Source: Colwellia sp. D2M02 (GTDB lineage: Bacteria; Pseudomonadota; Gammaproteobacteria; Enterobacterales; Alteromonadaceae). Taken from it: a stretch of 64,000 nucleotides of DNA. Shown piece after piece: positions 27,747 through 36,517 of the stretch (position 1 is its first letter; each line of letters starts with the position of its first letter). The DNA is taken from positions 92,204 through 156,203 of the forward strand of contig NZ_JAHKPW010000070.1 of the NCBI RefSeq assembly GCF_018860755.1, in the 5' to 3' direction. The position numbers and the translations under genes were made by a program. The notes under the pieces are model-generated. The model saw only the letters and a list, made by a program, of their open reading frames with translations. It was not told where the DNA came from and made no database searches.

Positions 27747-29744
27747 ATGGATTTAAAAGCAGAGATAGACTTAGAGCAACGACTCATAACAAATATATCC
27801 AATGGTGAAGTTGAAGAAACTAAACTTGAAACTGACGATAAGGTACTTGCTAGAGTAACAGATGGTATTTATCGCTTGCCCGGGTCTGCTCTAAGGGAAT
27901 TAATTTCAAATGCATACGATGCGGATGCGGATAATGTGTATGTAGAAACTGATGCACCTAGATTTGAAACCATGTCAATAAGGGATGATGGCAATGGAAT
28001 GTCGATCAGTACTCTAGTTAATATGTTGAGACATATCGGTGGAAGCGCGAAGCGAACTGATAAAGGTAAAGAACTGAAAGTTACTGATGACTTGGATAAT
28101 TCATTAAGTTTAAATAAAAAACGAAAACTAATTGGGAAAATTGGTATAGGTCTCTTCAGTGTTGCTCAATTAACTAGGGACTTTGAAATAGTTACGAAAC
28201 AAGCTGGAAGCGATTTCTATTTAAGGGCTAAAGTCCAGCTATTTAATTTCTCAGACGAGGCTGTAAACTCTGACGCTAAAGAAAACAGTGAACGTGGTAA
28301 AAGTTTTCAAACTGGCAGTGTAAAGATTTGGAAAGAATCTACAGATAACATTTCTGCTCATGGCACTGACATTTTACTTTTCAATATAAAGCAAAGCGCA
28401 AAAGAACAATTAAAAAGTGTTGATGTTTGGGGGCAAACCGAAAATGAAACTGTAGCTGAAAATGTTTCAGACGAAAATAGCTTTATGGATTCATCGAAAG
28501 CTATGTTACCCCAATTTCATATTGGATATTTAACTAATAAAGAAGGCATTCAAGAATATGATGATGAATATACAAGTTCACCTTCTCTTCCTTGGGAGCC
28601 CGAAGACAAACCTGATGATAAGTTCTTAAAGCTCTACGATGCAATTTTGGATAAAACAAAAAATGCAGTAAGTCCTAAATTGAATTTTATATTAGATAAT
28701 TATCTCAATATGATTTGGACCTTAGGACTGTCAATTCCGTTAGATTATATTGAGAAACATCCTTTTAGCCTAAATAATAATGACTTGGCAGATGTTTATG
28801 TTTTGAGTAATCAAAAAAAAGGACAGGTTAAAAGTTTATCTGACATTTCGAAAACGGATAAACCTTTTGGGGAAACACTAGGATTTACCTCTCAAGATAT
28901 ACAATTGGATTTTAATGTCTGTGTTGATGGTATCAAACTATTCAGACCCTTGAAATATACTAACCTCCCAGAATCTAAGGCACAGGTAAAAAAACCCATA
29001 TTATTTTTGGGTAAATACAAGCCCAACTTAACTGCAATTGATATTAAAGAAAGCGGGGGAGAATTAGAGTTTGAGGCATATTGCTTATGGGCACCAAAAG
29101 TTAGCCCTAAGGACCACAATGGCAGTTTAATTAGAATACATAACGCGTCCGGCATTTTGTTTGATGAAACATTTATGAAGCATCAGGTAGCAGAACATAC
29201 TATTAAAAGTCAGTTAACGGTAGAAATTTTTGTATTAAAAGGATTGGATTCAGCTCTAAATATTGACCGGGAATCGTTCAATATTGCCCACCCTCATTAT
29301 CAAATTGTAATGCGTTGGTTACATAGCGCAATTAGACAAGTTGTAAATAAATATAAATTAATCAAGAAGGACTTAAGATCTCAATCGCTCGAAGCTGAAA
29401 ATGATAATTTTACAAAAAAAATAAATGAAATAGTGTCATCCTCCATGACGTCGAATTCAAAAGATCCCTTAGAGCGCTCAAGACTAGTTGTACTGGATGA
29501 TGATGGAGAAGGTACTGCTATTGATGGTAGTTCTCATGTCGAAAGCTATGTCGTATCAAAGAAAAGCTTTGATGAAGTAATTCCTAGTAGAACTCAAAGC
29601 TCTCCTAAAAATAAAAAATTAGTAAAAAAGTCGGAGGCAATTCTTCAAGTACTTGATGGTTATGGATTACTAGAGAGTTTGACTGTTAACTCACAAGAAG
29701 AGTTATTACTTGATATTGTTAGAATTTTAAGTTTGGAGGATTAA
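27747..29744 (+). CDS. GHKL ATPase (MutL/MORC-like) linked to DNA methyltransferase
   Basis: A 665-residue protein with an N-terminal Bergerat-fold ATPase. The N-box is ELISNAYDADAD (E51-N55-D58), G1 is RDDGNGM (79-85), and G2 is IGKIGIGLFSVAQL (129-142). These fit MutL/Hsp90/MORC proteins, not histidine kinases, since no phosphotransfer domain follows. The C-terminal 450 residues are unassigned and have no recognised endonuclease motif. Iyer, Abhiman and Aravind described MutL-like ATPases in restriction-modification contexts with C5 methylases; this gene fits that pattern. It is flanked closely by the methyltransferase and the unknown third gene. Confidence 0.9.
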   Translation: MDLKAEIDLEQRLITNISNGEVEETKLETDDKVLARVTDGIYRLPGSALRELISNAYDADADNVYVETDAPRFETMSIRDDGNGMSISTLVNMLRHIGGSAKRTDKGKELKVTDDLDNSLSLNKKRKLIGKIGIGLFSVAQLTRDFEIVTKQAGSDFYLRAKVQLFNFSDEAVNSDAKENSERGKSFQTGSVKIWKESTDNISAHGTDILLFNIKQSAKEQLKSVDVWGQTENETVAENVSDENSFMDSSKAMLPQFHIGYLTNKEGIQEYDDEYTSSPSLPWEPEDKPDDKFLKLYDAILDKTKNAVSPKLNFILDNYLNMIWTLGLSIPLDYIEKHPFSLNNNDLADVYVLSNQKKGQVKSLSDISKTDKPFGETLGFTSQDIQLDFNVCVDGIKLFRPLKYTNLPESKAQVKKPILFLGKYKPNLTAIDIKESGGELEFEAYCLWAPKVSPKDHNGSLIRIHNASGILFDETFMKHQVAEHTIKSQLTVEIFVLKGLDSALNIDRESFNIAHPHYQIVMRWLHSAIRQVVNKYKLIKKDLRSQSLEAENDNFTKKINEIVSSSMTSNSKDPLERSRLVVLDDDGEGTAIDGSSHVESYVVSKKSFDEVIPSRTQSSPKNKKLVKKSEAILQVLDGYGLLESLTVNSQEELLLDIVRILSLED

Positions 29745-29748
29745 TATT

Positions 29749-30921
29749 ATGCTTGATATTTTTTCCTCTGAAGATGATGTTTTTGATTTAGCAGAAGTTA
29801 CGGGCAAAGTAGATAAGATTGCTGATAACCAATTTAAACCATGGCATAAACCTAGAAAGCAATTTATTCGTGAAGAGCAATGGCTTAATCCTTTAAAACG
29901 TATAGCAACTAGTAGTAAATACAACACAATTAGCACCATAAATTATTTTGGTCTGCCTGGTGGTGATCTACTAGATGTTACTTACATTAGCCAAAAATTA
30001 TTGGAACATAAGAAATTAAAGAATAAATTATTCCAAGTTCACGGTTTCATCAATAGTGAACTTGAGTTTAAGAAAGCACAATCAGGATTATCTCAATTAC
30101 TTGATTATGATAATGTTTCCGAAAAATCTAAAGTAGAGCGATTTGAGTTTGAAGAACTGAGTACAGAAAACTCCGAGGCATGGAAAAGAATAAGAAGTGT
30201 TGGTCATTATCATTTCATCAACCTAGACTTCTGTGATTGCGCATTAAATGAAAGAACACTGCCGTCAATTTATAGGTTACTAGATTATCAAGCGAAGAGG
30301 ATACATGGTGTACCTTGGCTACTTTGTATTACAACTCGATTAAATAAATCAGGTATTACTTCCTCAATACTTGAAAAATTTGACACCATATTACAAGAAA
30401 TGAAATCAAATCAGGATATAGTAAAGGTAATTGAAAGTGCTTTCAGTGATTCACTGTTAGCTGTAGAAAGATTGAGTGACTTAGATGAGACTCATAAAAC
30501 TTTATTGAATGAGTTGCTCCAAGTTTGTTTGATTTTATGGTTGGTTAATGAAGCAATTAGTAAAGGTTGTACTATTGAATTAAAAAGCAGCTTCAAATAT
30601 TCTGTGAATCTACACGAAAGAGAGCATGATATGCATTCATTTGTATTCTCGATTGAAAAAGAAGATGTCGTTGCCCCAGATATTTTAGGTCTAATCACCA
30701 AAAATAATGACGATGCGCTTACGGAAGATAAAATAAGAAAACTTAAAGTAGAGGCTTTAGAAAAGTTGGGGCTAAGCCTTGATGTTGATACGCATTTGGA
30801 AGGTAATCAAAATTTGTTAAACCGATTTGCTGACAATATGATGGATCTTTTAGGTAAGTGTGGTTATGACGTGACTGATTATAAACAAGTTATGAGTGAT
30901 AATTATGGGTATGTTTTTTAG
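29749..30921 (+). CDS. Unrecognised third protein of the methyltransferase-GHKL operon
   Basis: A 390-residue acidic cytosolic protein starting four bases after the GHKL gene stop. An early block reads YFGLPGGDLLDVTYI (about residues 65-79), then YHFINLDFCDCALN (about 155) and later GVPWLLCITTRLNKSG. The glycine-rich FGLPGGDLLDV block is reminiscent of nucleotide- or SAM-binding loops but is not enough for an assignment. No PD-(D/E)xK, HNH or helicase motif is visible. By position it is the best candidate for the effector or partner of the ATPase, an inference from context. Confidence 0.8.
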   Translation: MLDIFSSEDDVFDLAEVTGKVDKIADNQFKPWHKPRKQFIREEQWLNPLKRIATSSKYNTISTINYFGLPGGDLLDVTYISQKLLEHKKLKNKLFQVHGFINSELEFKKAQSGLSQLLDYDNVSEKSKVERFEFEELSTENSEAWKRIRSVGHYHFINLDFCDCALNERTLPSIYRLLDYQAKRIHGVPWLLCITTRLNKSGITSSILEKFDTILQEMKSNQDIVKVIESAFSDSLLAVERLSDLDETHKTLLNELLQVCLILWLVNEAISKGCTIELKSSFKYSVNLHEREHDMHSFVFSIEKEDVVAPDILGLITKNNDDALTEDKIRKLKVEALEKLGLSLDVDTHLEGNQNLLNRFADNMMDLLGKCGYDVTDYKQVMSDNYGYVF

Positions 30922-31036
30922 ATTATTTTTAATAAAATACTTTGAAAACCTTAAGCTTTAACTACATAAAATATCGTAATCAAATAATCTATTTTATCTC
31001 TAATGAATAGTATGAATGATAAGGAATTTAGCAGGA

Positions 31037-31342
31037 ATGGATAGAAAACCAATATTGATGGTGTTTTATACGGTTTATGGGCACGCAGAAGACTTGGACG
31101 TCTATTTTCACTCTCTTAACCTTCTATGGCTATGAGGTTTGGATGTCTCACAAGGGGACTATTCCTGTTTTTTCAAATAACTCAGCATTTAAAAACTGCT
31201 TAGAAGCCGTTAACAAATGTGATTTATTTCTTGGCATCATTACACCTGAATATGGAACAGGCATTGCACAAGATGAGCTTTCCATATAGATGATGACAGA
31301 TTTGGTGGCAGGTTCTTGATAAATCAATTGATATATAATTAA
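31037..31342 (+). pseudogene. Remnant of a DUF4062 gene, broken by frameshifts
   Basis: Three frames hold pieces of one protein. The first (from ATG 31037) reads MDRKPILMVFYTVYGHAEDLD. The second (31077-31289) reads SIFTLLTFYGYEVWMSHKGT and then CLEAVNKCDLFLGIITPEYG before a stop. The third (31292-31342) reads DDRFGGRFLINQLIYN. The middle piece is the hallmark of the DUF4062 N-terminus, and what follows it in intact members is absent. The third piece is a weaker match. It is truncated and probably not functional. Confidence 0.75.
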
Positions 31343-31507
31343 TTTATTGATATTTAATATTATTTATTTTTATTGTGTGAACAGAACCAGAATATTGATT
31401 GCTCCTATAACTTATAGAGTCAATGTATCCATCTTCCTTTTTACTTTAGTTAATCTACTAATTAGTAAACACCTATTACTTTCAAAGTTAATTACTATTT
31501 TTAAATG

Positions 31508-31530
31508 TGTAGGTCTAAGTGTGGTTTTTT
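31508..31530. other. Candidate right attachment site
   Basis: TGTAGGTCTAAGTGTGG with TTTTTT matches the site at 18274-18297 apart from one base change and one missing base. It lies past the last element remnant and before the argO terminator, in the position expected for attR. Confidence 0.45.
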
Positions 31531-31731
31531 CTTTATATTGTTGTATCTTATTGATTTTCAATATTTATACACCTGCGCATCATTGGTGTGTGGTGATCTA
31601 AGTTCGCTACAGGGGTTTTTACATTGGCATTCATGTTGATAAAAGAGCTCTTATGGTAAGTGATAAATAATCACAAAAGACGGCATAGGTTATGCGGTAT
31701 ATCGTTGTGGGTAGAATAACAAAACAAACAA

Positions 31732-31760
31732 AAAACCTCTATTGGTAAAATAGAGGTTTT
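31732..31760. terminator. Terminator downstream of argO
   Basis: A 12-bp stem (AAAACCTCTATT against AATAGAGGTTTT) with a five-base loop, A- and T-tracts on both sides. Read on the minus strand it ends the argO transcript. Confidence 0.85.
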
Positions 31761-31823
31761 AAAAATCGAGCCGTTTAATTGTCGTCTGTTGCGTTAGAGA
31801 CAATCGCTAATTTAGACTTGTTA

Positions 31824-32453
31824 CTAACTTGCCGCTCTAATTAACCATGCACTGTAAAGTGACCAAGCAATTACCCACATAACCAACGCGATGGCGATAT
31901 CGATAACACGTTTCACTTTCGGTCTACCTAAGTATGAAGAAAGTTTCGCAGCGCCAGTCGCTAAACATGAAAACCACACCACTGACCCTAAAATAGCACC
32001 AATTAAGAAATATACTTTGGCATCACCTGTGTATTGTCCACCAACACTGCCAATAACCATTACTGTATCTATATAAGCGTGAGGGTTTAAAAAAGTTACC
32101 GCTAAACTGGTAACAATAACCAATTTTACCGATTTTTTATTAACAATATAATCGTCAGTGGCACCTGTTTGTTTTATGGCTGACTTCATTGAAAGTAAGC
32201 CATAACCAGTTAAAAATAAAATGCCGCCCCAAGTAAGTAAAGTAAACAGCGTGTCGCTACTCGATAGAATTAAACTGCCACCTAATACACCTATTGAAAT
32301 AAGTATTGCATCATAAAGCATAAATAATGCTGCCGTAGTTTTATGATGATTTTTACTGATCCCTTGGGTTAACAGCATTGAATTTTGGGTGCCAATAGGT
32401 GCAATCATGCTTAAAGTTAAGGTAAAACCTTTTGCTAATATTAATAAACTCAT
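31824..32453 (-). CDS. argO: Arginine/amino-acid exporter of the LysE family
   Basis: A 209-residue inner-membrane exporter of basic amino acids with six predicted helices. The N-terminus FTLTLSMIAPIGTQNSMLLTQG is the LysE/ArgO signature, and TFLNPHAYIDTVMVIG is the second conserved repeat-like motif. It is divergent from argP, whose product activates argO in E. coli, which supports the naming. The shared 160-base region between them holds the promoters. The foreign element inserts just past its terminator. Confidence 0.88.
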   Translation of the reverse strand: MSLLILAKGFTLTLSMIAPIGTQNSMLLTQGISKNHHKTTAALFMLYDAILISIGVLGGSLILSSSDTLFTLLTWGGILFLTGYGLLSMKSAIKQTGATDDYIVNKKSVKLVIVTSLAVTFLNPHAYIDTVMVIGSVGGQYTGDAKVYFLIGAILGSVVWFSCLATGAAKLSSYLGRPKVKRVIDIAIALVMWVIAWSLYSAWLIRAAS

Positions 32454-32615
32454 AACGGTGATCTCAGTAGCCTAATGGCTAACTTTAGTAACGGGATAAA
32501 TAATGTTGGCTAGTGTGCAGTAAAGTTTGTTATAAATATAATTAATGATTTTTATACTACATAAGTTTTTCTTATGTAATTTGTGACTTAAATTCGAGTT
32601 AAAGGTAAATGAGTA

Positions 32616-33512
32616 ATGAGCAGTTTTGATTATAAATTATTAGCAGCACTTACCGATGTTATTGAACTGCAAAGCTTTGAATTGGCGGCTAAAAAACTAT
32701 TTGTTTCACAGTCAGCCATTTCTCAGCGCATTAAAAGTTTAGAAGAATATATTGGTCAACCGGTACTCATTCGTAGCCAACCTATTGAACTGACCGCAGC
32801 AGGAGAACAGTTAGTTAATCACTTTAAAAAAGTTAAGCAACTTGAAAATGAACTAGCACCAGTATTATCGCCCGACAAGCCTTTAAAGCCGTTAAAAGTA
32901 TCGTTAGCAGTTAATGCCGACAGTATTGCCACTTGGTTTATTCAAGCGATTACACCGGTACTAAAAAATAACCGAGTTGAATTAAACTTAATGATTGAGC
33001 ATGAAGAGCGAACATTAGACAAATTACGCACGGGTGAGGCGATTGGTGCGGTAAGTGTTATAGAAAAGCCACTAAAAGGCTATCGCTCATTTCGGCTCGG
33101 AAAAATGGAATATTGCTTGGTCGCTAATAAGCACTTTAAGAATAAGTATTTTAAAAAAGGCGTAAATACAGAGTCATTAAAAATGGCTCCAGCAATTAGC
33201 TATGATCACAAAGATGACATGCATGTACGCTTTATTGCGAAACACTTTAAGCTAGCAGCAAGTGAGTATTATTGTCATAGCGTTAGATCATCTGAAGCAT
33301 TTGTTGAGTTAGCCAAACAAGGAGTTGCTTATTGTTTGTTACCTAAATTGCAAATTGCGAACGAACTTGCCAGCGGTGAGCTGATTAATTTATTACCTGA
33401 CAATGAGTTGATAGAAACCTTATATTGGCATAGTTGGGTTTTAGTAAAAGGCATTAATAAAAGTATTTCCCAGCAAATAGTCAAAGTTGGTCAGCAACAA
33501 TTGGCTAGTTAA
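32616..33512 (+). CDS. argP: LysR-type regulator ArgP (IciA)
   Basis: A 298-residue LysR regulator. The winged helix-turn-helix is residues 4-63 (SFELAAKKLFVSQSAISQRIKSLEEYIG), matching ArgP. The co-inducer domain follows (about 90-295). In E. coli ArgP activates argO with Arg or Lys as effector; the divergent argO here is consistent with that. The length is normal (E. coli 297). Confidence 0.88.
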   Translation: MSSFDYKLLAALTDVIELQSFELAAKKLFVSQSAISQRIKSLEEYIGQPVLIRSQPIELTAAGEQLVNHFKKVKQLENELAPVLSPDKPLKPLKVSLAVNADSIATWFIQAITPVLKNNRVELNLMIEHEERTLDKLRTGEAIGAVSVIEKPLKGYRSFRLGKMEYCLVANKHFKNKYFKKGVNTESLKMAPAISYDHKDDMHVRFIAKHFKLAASEYYCHSVRSSEAFVELAKQGVAYCLLPKLQIANELASGELINLLPDNELIETLYWHSWVLVKGINKSISQQIVKVGQQQLAS

Positions 33513-33710
33513 CCCACCTTAAAACCCACTTGAAAATCAGTACTGATTATTACTGATTAGTACTGTGTGTTTTTTAAAAAACCGCATTAGTAACTTTTTT
33601 TAATAAAAATAAAAAAAGTTATCGACCCCCTTAAACTCCTTAAATTTCAACTAATTAAAAGTGTCGATTATTTTAAAAAAGCTAAGCAATAAAAAAAAAT
33701 TATAAAAAAC

Positions 33711-33738
33711 TTGATACTGTACGCACTTACAGTATACT
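33711..33738 (+). promoter_or_regulatory. recA promoter with LexA (SOS) box in its spacer
   Basis: The SOS box CTGTACGCACTTACAG (33717-33732) has the CTGT-N8-ACAG form. It lies exactly between TTGATA (33711-33716) and TATACT (33733-33738), which have a 16-base spacing, so LexA would block polymerase directly. An AT-rich tract lies upstream. Confidence 0.92.
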
Positions 33739-33782
33739 GAGCGCATTAAAACGAAATAACACAACTGCTCACGGAGTAATTT

Positions 33783-34832
33783 ATGAAAGACGATAAAGAA
33801 AAAGCACTATCTGCTGCCTTAAGCCAAATAGAACGTCAATTTGGTAAAGGTTCAATCATGAAGCTTGGTGATAACCATACCATGGACGTAGAAACTATTT
33901 CTACAGGATCATTAGGGTTAGACATTGCTTTAGGTGCTGGCGGTTTACCATTAGGTCGTGTCGTTGAAATTTATGGTCCTGAATCAAGTGGTAAAACTAC
34001 CTTAACACTTGAAGTTATCGCCGAAGCACAACGTAATGGCAAAGTATGTGCGTTTATTGATGCCGAGCATGCACTTGATCCTATTTACGCTGAAAAATTA
34101 GGTGTAAATATTAGTGATTTACTCGTATCGCAACCTGATACTGGTGAGCAAGCGTTAGAAATTTGTGACATGTTAAGTCGTTCAGGCGCGGTTGATATTA
34201 TTGTAGTTGACTCTGTGGCTGCATTAACGCCAAAAGCAGAAATTGAAGGCGATATGGGTGACTCACATATGGGCTTACAAGCACGTATGTTATCGCAAGC
34301 AATGCGTAAATTAACGGCGAACTTGAAAAAGTCTAACACTATGTTGATTTTCATTAACCAAATTCGTATGAAAATTGGTGTCATGTTTGGTAACCCTGAA
34401 ACCACTACTGGTGGTAACGCATTAAAATTCTATGCTTCAGTACGTTTAGATATTCGTCGTATTGGTGCGGTTAAGAATGGTGACGAAATAGTCGGTAATG
34501 AAACGCGTGTTAAAGTGGTTAAAAACAAAATCGCTCCACCATTTAAGCAAGCTGAATTTCAAATTCTTTACGGTCAAGGTATTAACAGTCTTGGTGAGTT
34601 AATTGAATTAGGCGTTAAAAACGGCTTTGTTGAAAAAGCGGGTGCCTGGTATAGCTGTAATGGCGAACGTATTGGCCAAGGTAAAGCTAATGCCGCTAAA
34701 TATTTAGAAGAGCATCCTGAAATGGCTAAGGATGTTGATACTAAATTGCGCGATATGTTTTTATCGAAAGCGTTACCTGTAGTAGAAAGCCCTGAAGTGA
34801 CAGAGCAAGAAGAAGACTTTTTAGCTGAGTAG
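33783..34832 (+). CDS. recA: Recombinase RecA
   Basis: A 349-residue DNA strand-exchange ATPase and LexA co-protease. Walker A is GPESSGKT (65-72), Walker [11 protein letters not shown], and loops L1/L2 ([15 protein letters not shown] and [20 protein letters not shown]) are intact. The C-terminal tail is acidic (EQEEDFLAE), as usual. GGAG precedes the ATG by five bases. recX normally follows recA in related bacteria; here there is a terminator and then a long intergenic region. cinA/pncC, often upstream, is also absent from this locus. Confidence 0.99.
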   Translation: MKDDKEKALSAALSQIERQFGKGSIMKLGDNHTMDVETISTGSLGLDIALGAGGLPLGRVVEIYGPESSGKTTLTLEVIAEAQRNGKVCAFIDAEHALDPIYAEKLGVNISDLLVSQPDTGEQALEICDMLSRSGAVDIIVVDSVAALTPKAEIEGDMGDSHMGLQARMLSQAMRKLTANLKKSNTMLIFINQIRMKIGVMFGNPETTTGGNALKFYASVRLDIRRIGAVKNGDEIVGNETRVKVVKNKIAPPFKQAEFQILYGQGINSLGELIELGVKNGFVEKAGAWYSCNGERIGQGKANAAKYLEEHPEMAKDVDTKLRDMFLSKALPVVESPEVTEQEEDFLAE

Positions 34833-34890
34833 TTAATAATTGTAGGCTTAATAGCCTCATAGCACTAAACCAGTCACATCATATCTTAAT

Positions 34891-34918
34891 AACGCAGCTT
34901 TAGACGTAAAGCTGCGTT
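34891..34918 (+). terminator. recA terminator
   Basis: A perfect 12-bp stem (AACGCAGCTTTA / TAAAGCTGCGTT) with loop GACG, followed by six T. Confidence 0.95.
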
Positions 34919-35082
34919 TTTTATTGCTAGCCTTATATTAATTGCACAACCTCATTTTACTAATCATATACTATTAATCATTTAGTCGTCTGTTCTCACT
35001 TCCTCATTACTCAGTTTTACCTAGGTTATATTGACTTAGACGTTTAAGCTGCCGCAGACGCCATCTTTAATTTAATTATAAG

Positions 35083-35298
35083 TTAACCTGAGAACGGCTT
35101 AATGCTTAATAAATGCTTCTCTAGCCGTTATTTTTCCTAACTTCTTCGTTAAATTTATTGGCAATAGGCCAGCTATTGATGCAAATTTACTTTGTTTATC
35201 ATATGAAAAGAAGAAAAACTATCAAACCGATACTCAGTGAAGTAATTTGTTGATTATATTTCAATCTGTTAAGGGGTTTTTAACCAAATTCAGGTTAA
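35083..35298. repeat. MITE-like element of about 216 bp
   Basis: TTAACCTGA at 35083-35091 and the inverse TCAGGTTAA at 35290-35298 form nine-base terminal inverted repeats. Inside is an imperfect palindrome around CAATAG-GCCAG-CTATTG (about 35158-35195). The right part is similar to 1-66. No coding capacity is present. Confidence 0.6.
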
Positions 35299-35364
35299 GT
35301 TAGTGAATACAGTGATGGTTGTTTGCTTTATACAGTTTTATATTACGATAGTGTTAGCGGTTAT

Positions 35365-35388
35365 AGACGTCTATACGTTTAGATGTTG
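35365..35388 (+). promoter_or_regulatory. MetJ operator, three tandem met boxes
   Basis: AGACGTCT (35365-35372, exact consensus), ATACGTTT and AGATGTTG follow one another without gaps, upstream of metA. MetJ with S-adenosylmethionine binds at least two tandem boxes, so metA is likely repressed when methionine is plentiful. Confidence 0.88.
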
Positions 35389-35473
35389 ACATAGCTAGCA
35401 ATCTAAGTAACATTGCATTATGTCGTCATTGTGTACTTTAGTTAGTGCTGTTTTATCTTAAATAGGTGTCCTT

Positions 35474-36424
35474 ATGCCCATTAAAATACCCGATCAATTA
35501 CCTGCATTATCTGTACTCGCGAATGAAAATATTTTCGTGATGTCAGAAAACCGTGCTGCGAGCCAAGAAATTAGACCTATGCAGGTGGCTATTTTAAATT
35601 TAATGCCTAATAAAATTGAAACTGAAGTACAAATACTACGAATGCTGGCTAATACGCCACTGCAAATAAACGTTGAGTTTGTTCGTATTCACGCAAACGA
35701 ATCTAAAAATACGCCAAAAGAGCATTTAGAGAACTTTTACTATTTGTTCGATGATATTAAGCATAAACAATACGATGGCTTAATTATTACCGGCGCGCCA
35801 TTAGCATTAATGGATTATAGTAAAGTGACCTTTTGGGACAAAATATGCGAAGTTTTTGACTGGGCTGAAAAAAATGTCACTTCAACCATGTTTTCTTGTT
35901 GGGCAGCACATGCCGCTTTATATCACCATTACGGTTTGAACCGTCATTTACGACAACAAAAATTGTCAGGGGTTTATCAGCATTACCCTTTGGTACCAAC
36001 CGAAGAGTTAACCCGAGGTTTTGATGAGAGCTTTAATGTGCCACACTCACGTTATGGTTATATTGATGAAACCGATTATCAAAAAATTGATGATTTAACT
36101 ATTTTGGCGCAGTCTGATGAAGCTGGCGTTTACTTAGTTGCAAGTAAAGATAAACGACAAGTGTATTTAACCGGTCACCCAGAATACGACACAGTAACTT
36201 TACATGAAGAATACCTTCGAGATTGTAAGAAAAGTAACTCAACGGAATTACCAGTAAATTACTATCAAGACAATAATGTTAACAACAAACCGATGAGTTC
36301 ATGGCGAAGCCATGGTTGTTTATTATTTACTAATTGGCTTAATTATTATGTTTATCAGATAACGCCATATCAGCTAGATGCTGATAATATGAGTGCTACT
36401 TGGAAAAATAAAACAGCAGAGTAA
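35474..36424 (+). CDS. metA: Homoserine O-succinyltransferase
   Basis: A 316-residue enzyme that acylates homoserine in the first committed step of methionine synthesis. The nucleophile Cys is in MFSCWAAHAAL (about residue 142) and the catalytic His in LTGHPEYD (about 235). MRP-type opening MPIKIPDQLPA and NLMPNKIETEVQ are family hallmarks. Whether it prefers succinyl- or acetyl-CoA cannot be told from this alone. metH starts 93 bases downstream on the same strand, so the two may share transcripts, though no operon proof is visible. Confidence 0.95.
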   Translation: MPIKIPDQLPALSVLANENIFVMSENRAASQEIRPMQVAILNLMPNKIETEVQILRMLANTPLQINVEFVRIHANESKNTPKEHLENFYYLFDDIKHKQYDGLIITGAPLALMDYSKVTFWDKICEVFDWAEKNVTSTMFSCWAAHAALYHHYGLNRHLRQQKLSGVYQHYPLVPTEELTRGFDESFNVPHSRYGYIDETDYQKIDDLTILAQSDEAGVYLVASKDKRQVYLTGHPEYDTVTLHEEYLRDCKKSNSTELPVNYYQDNNVNNKPMSSWRSHGCLLFTNWLNYYVYQITPYQLDADNMSATWKNKTAE

Positions 36425-36517
36425 AAGTAGCTCAGTAGCATAAACTAAATAAAGCGGTCAATAAGCTATGCTTGACACGCTATTCAGAATTAAGAACACG
36501 ATTACTTTGGATTAGAT

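Larger units (their letters stand above)
18274..31530 (+). mobile_element. Integrative mobilizable element with MobF module and methyltransferase/GHKL cargo
   Basis: About 13.3 kb between mutS and argO. It contains a tyrosine integrase, an AlpA-type regulator, an oriT-like region, a trwABC-like transfer set and a three-gene cargo operon. The limits are set by a near-repeat TGTAGGT-N-TAAGTGT...GGTTTTTT at 18274-18297 and 31508-31530. No mating-pair-formation (VirB-like) genes are present, so transfer would need a helper. The block looks richer in A+T than its flanks. The exact boundaries are an inference. Confidence 0.7.
31343..31823. other. Right junction of the element and argO downstream region
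   Basis: No supported gene. It is AT-rich up to about 31560, with short hydrophobic ORFs that look accidental. It holds the candidate right attachment site at 31508-31530 and the argO terminator at 31732-31760. Confidence 0.5.
34836..35473. other. Long intergenic region between recA and metA
   Basis: No gene is seen, and no recX. It contains the recA terminator, a MITE-like repeat (35083-35298) and the MetJ operator before metA. The stretch 34930-35080 has no feature I can name. Confidence 0.7.

Noticed and set aside
31347-31601. Hydrophobic 84-codon ORF at the right end of the island
   Set aside because: No ribosome-binding site, composition driven by AT-rich DNA, and it spans the candidate attachment site. 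I treat it as accidental.
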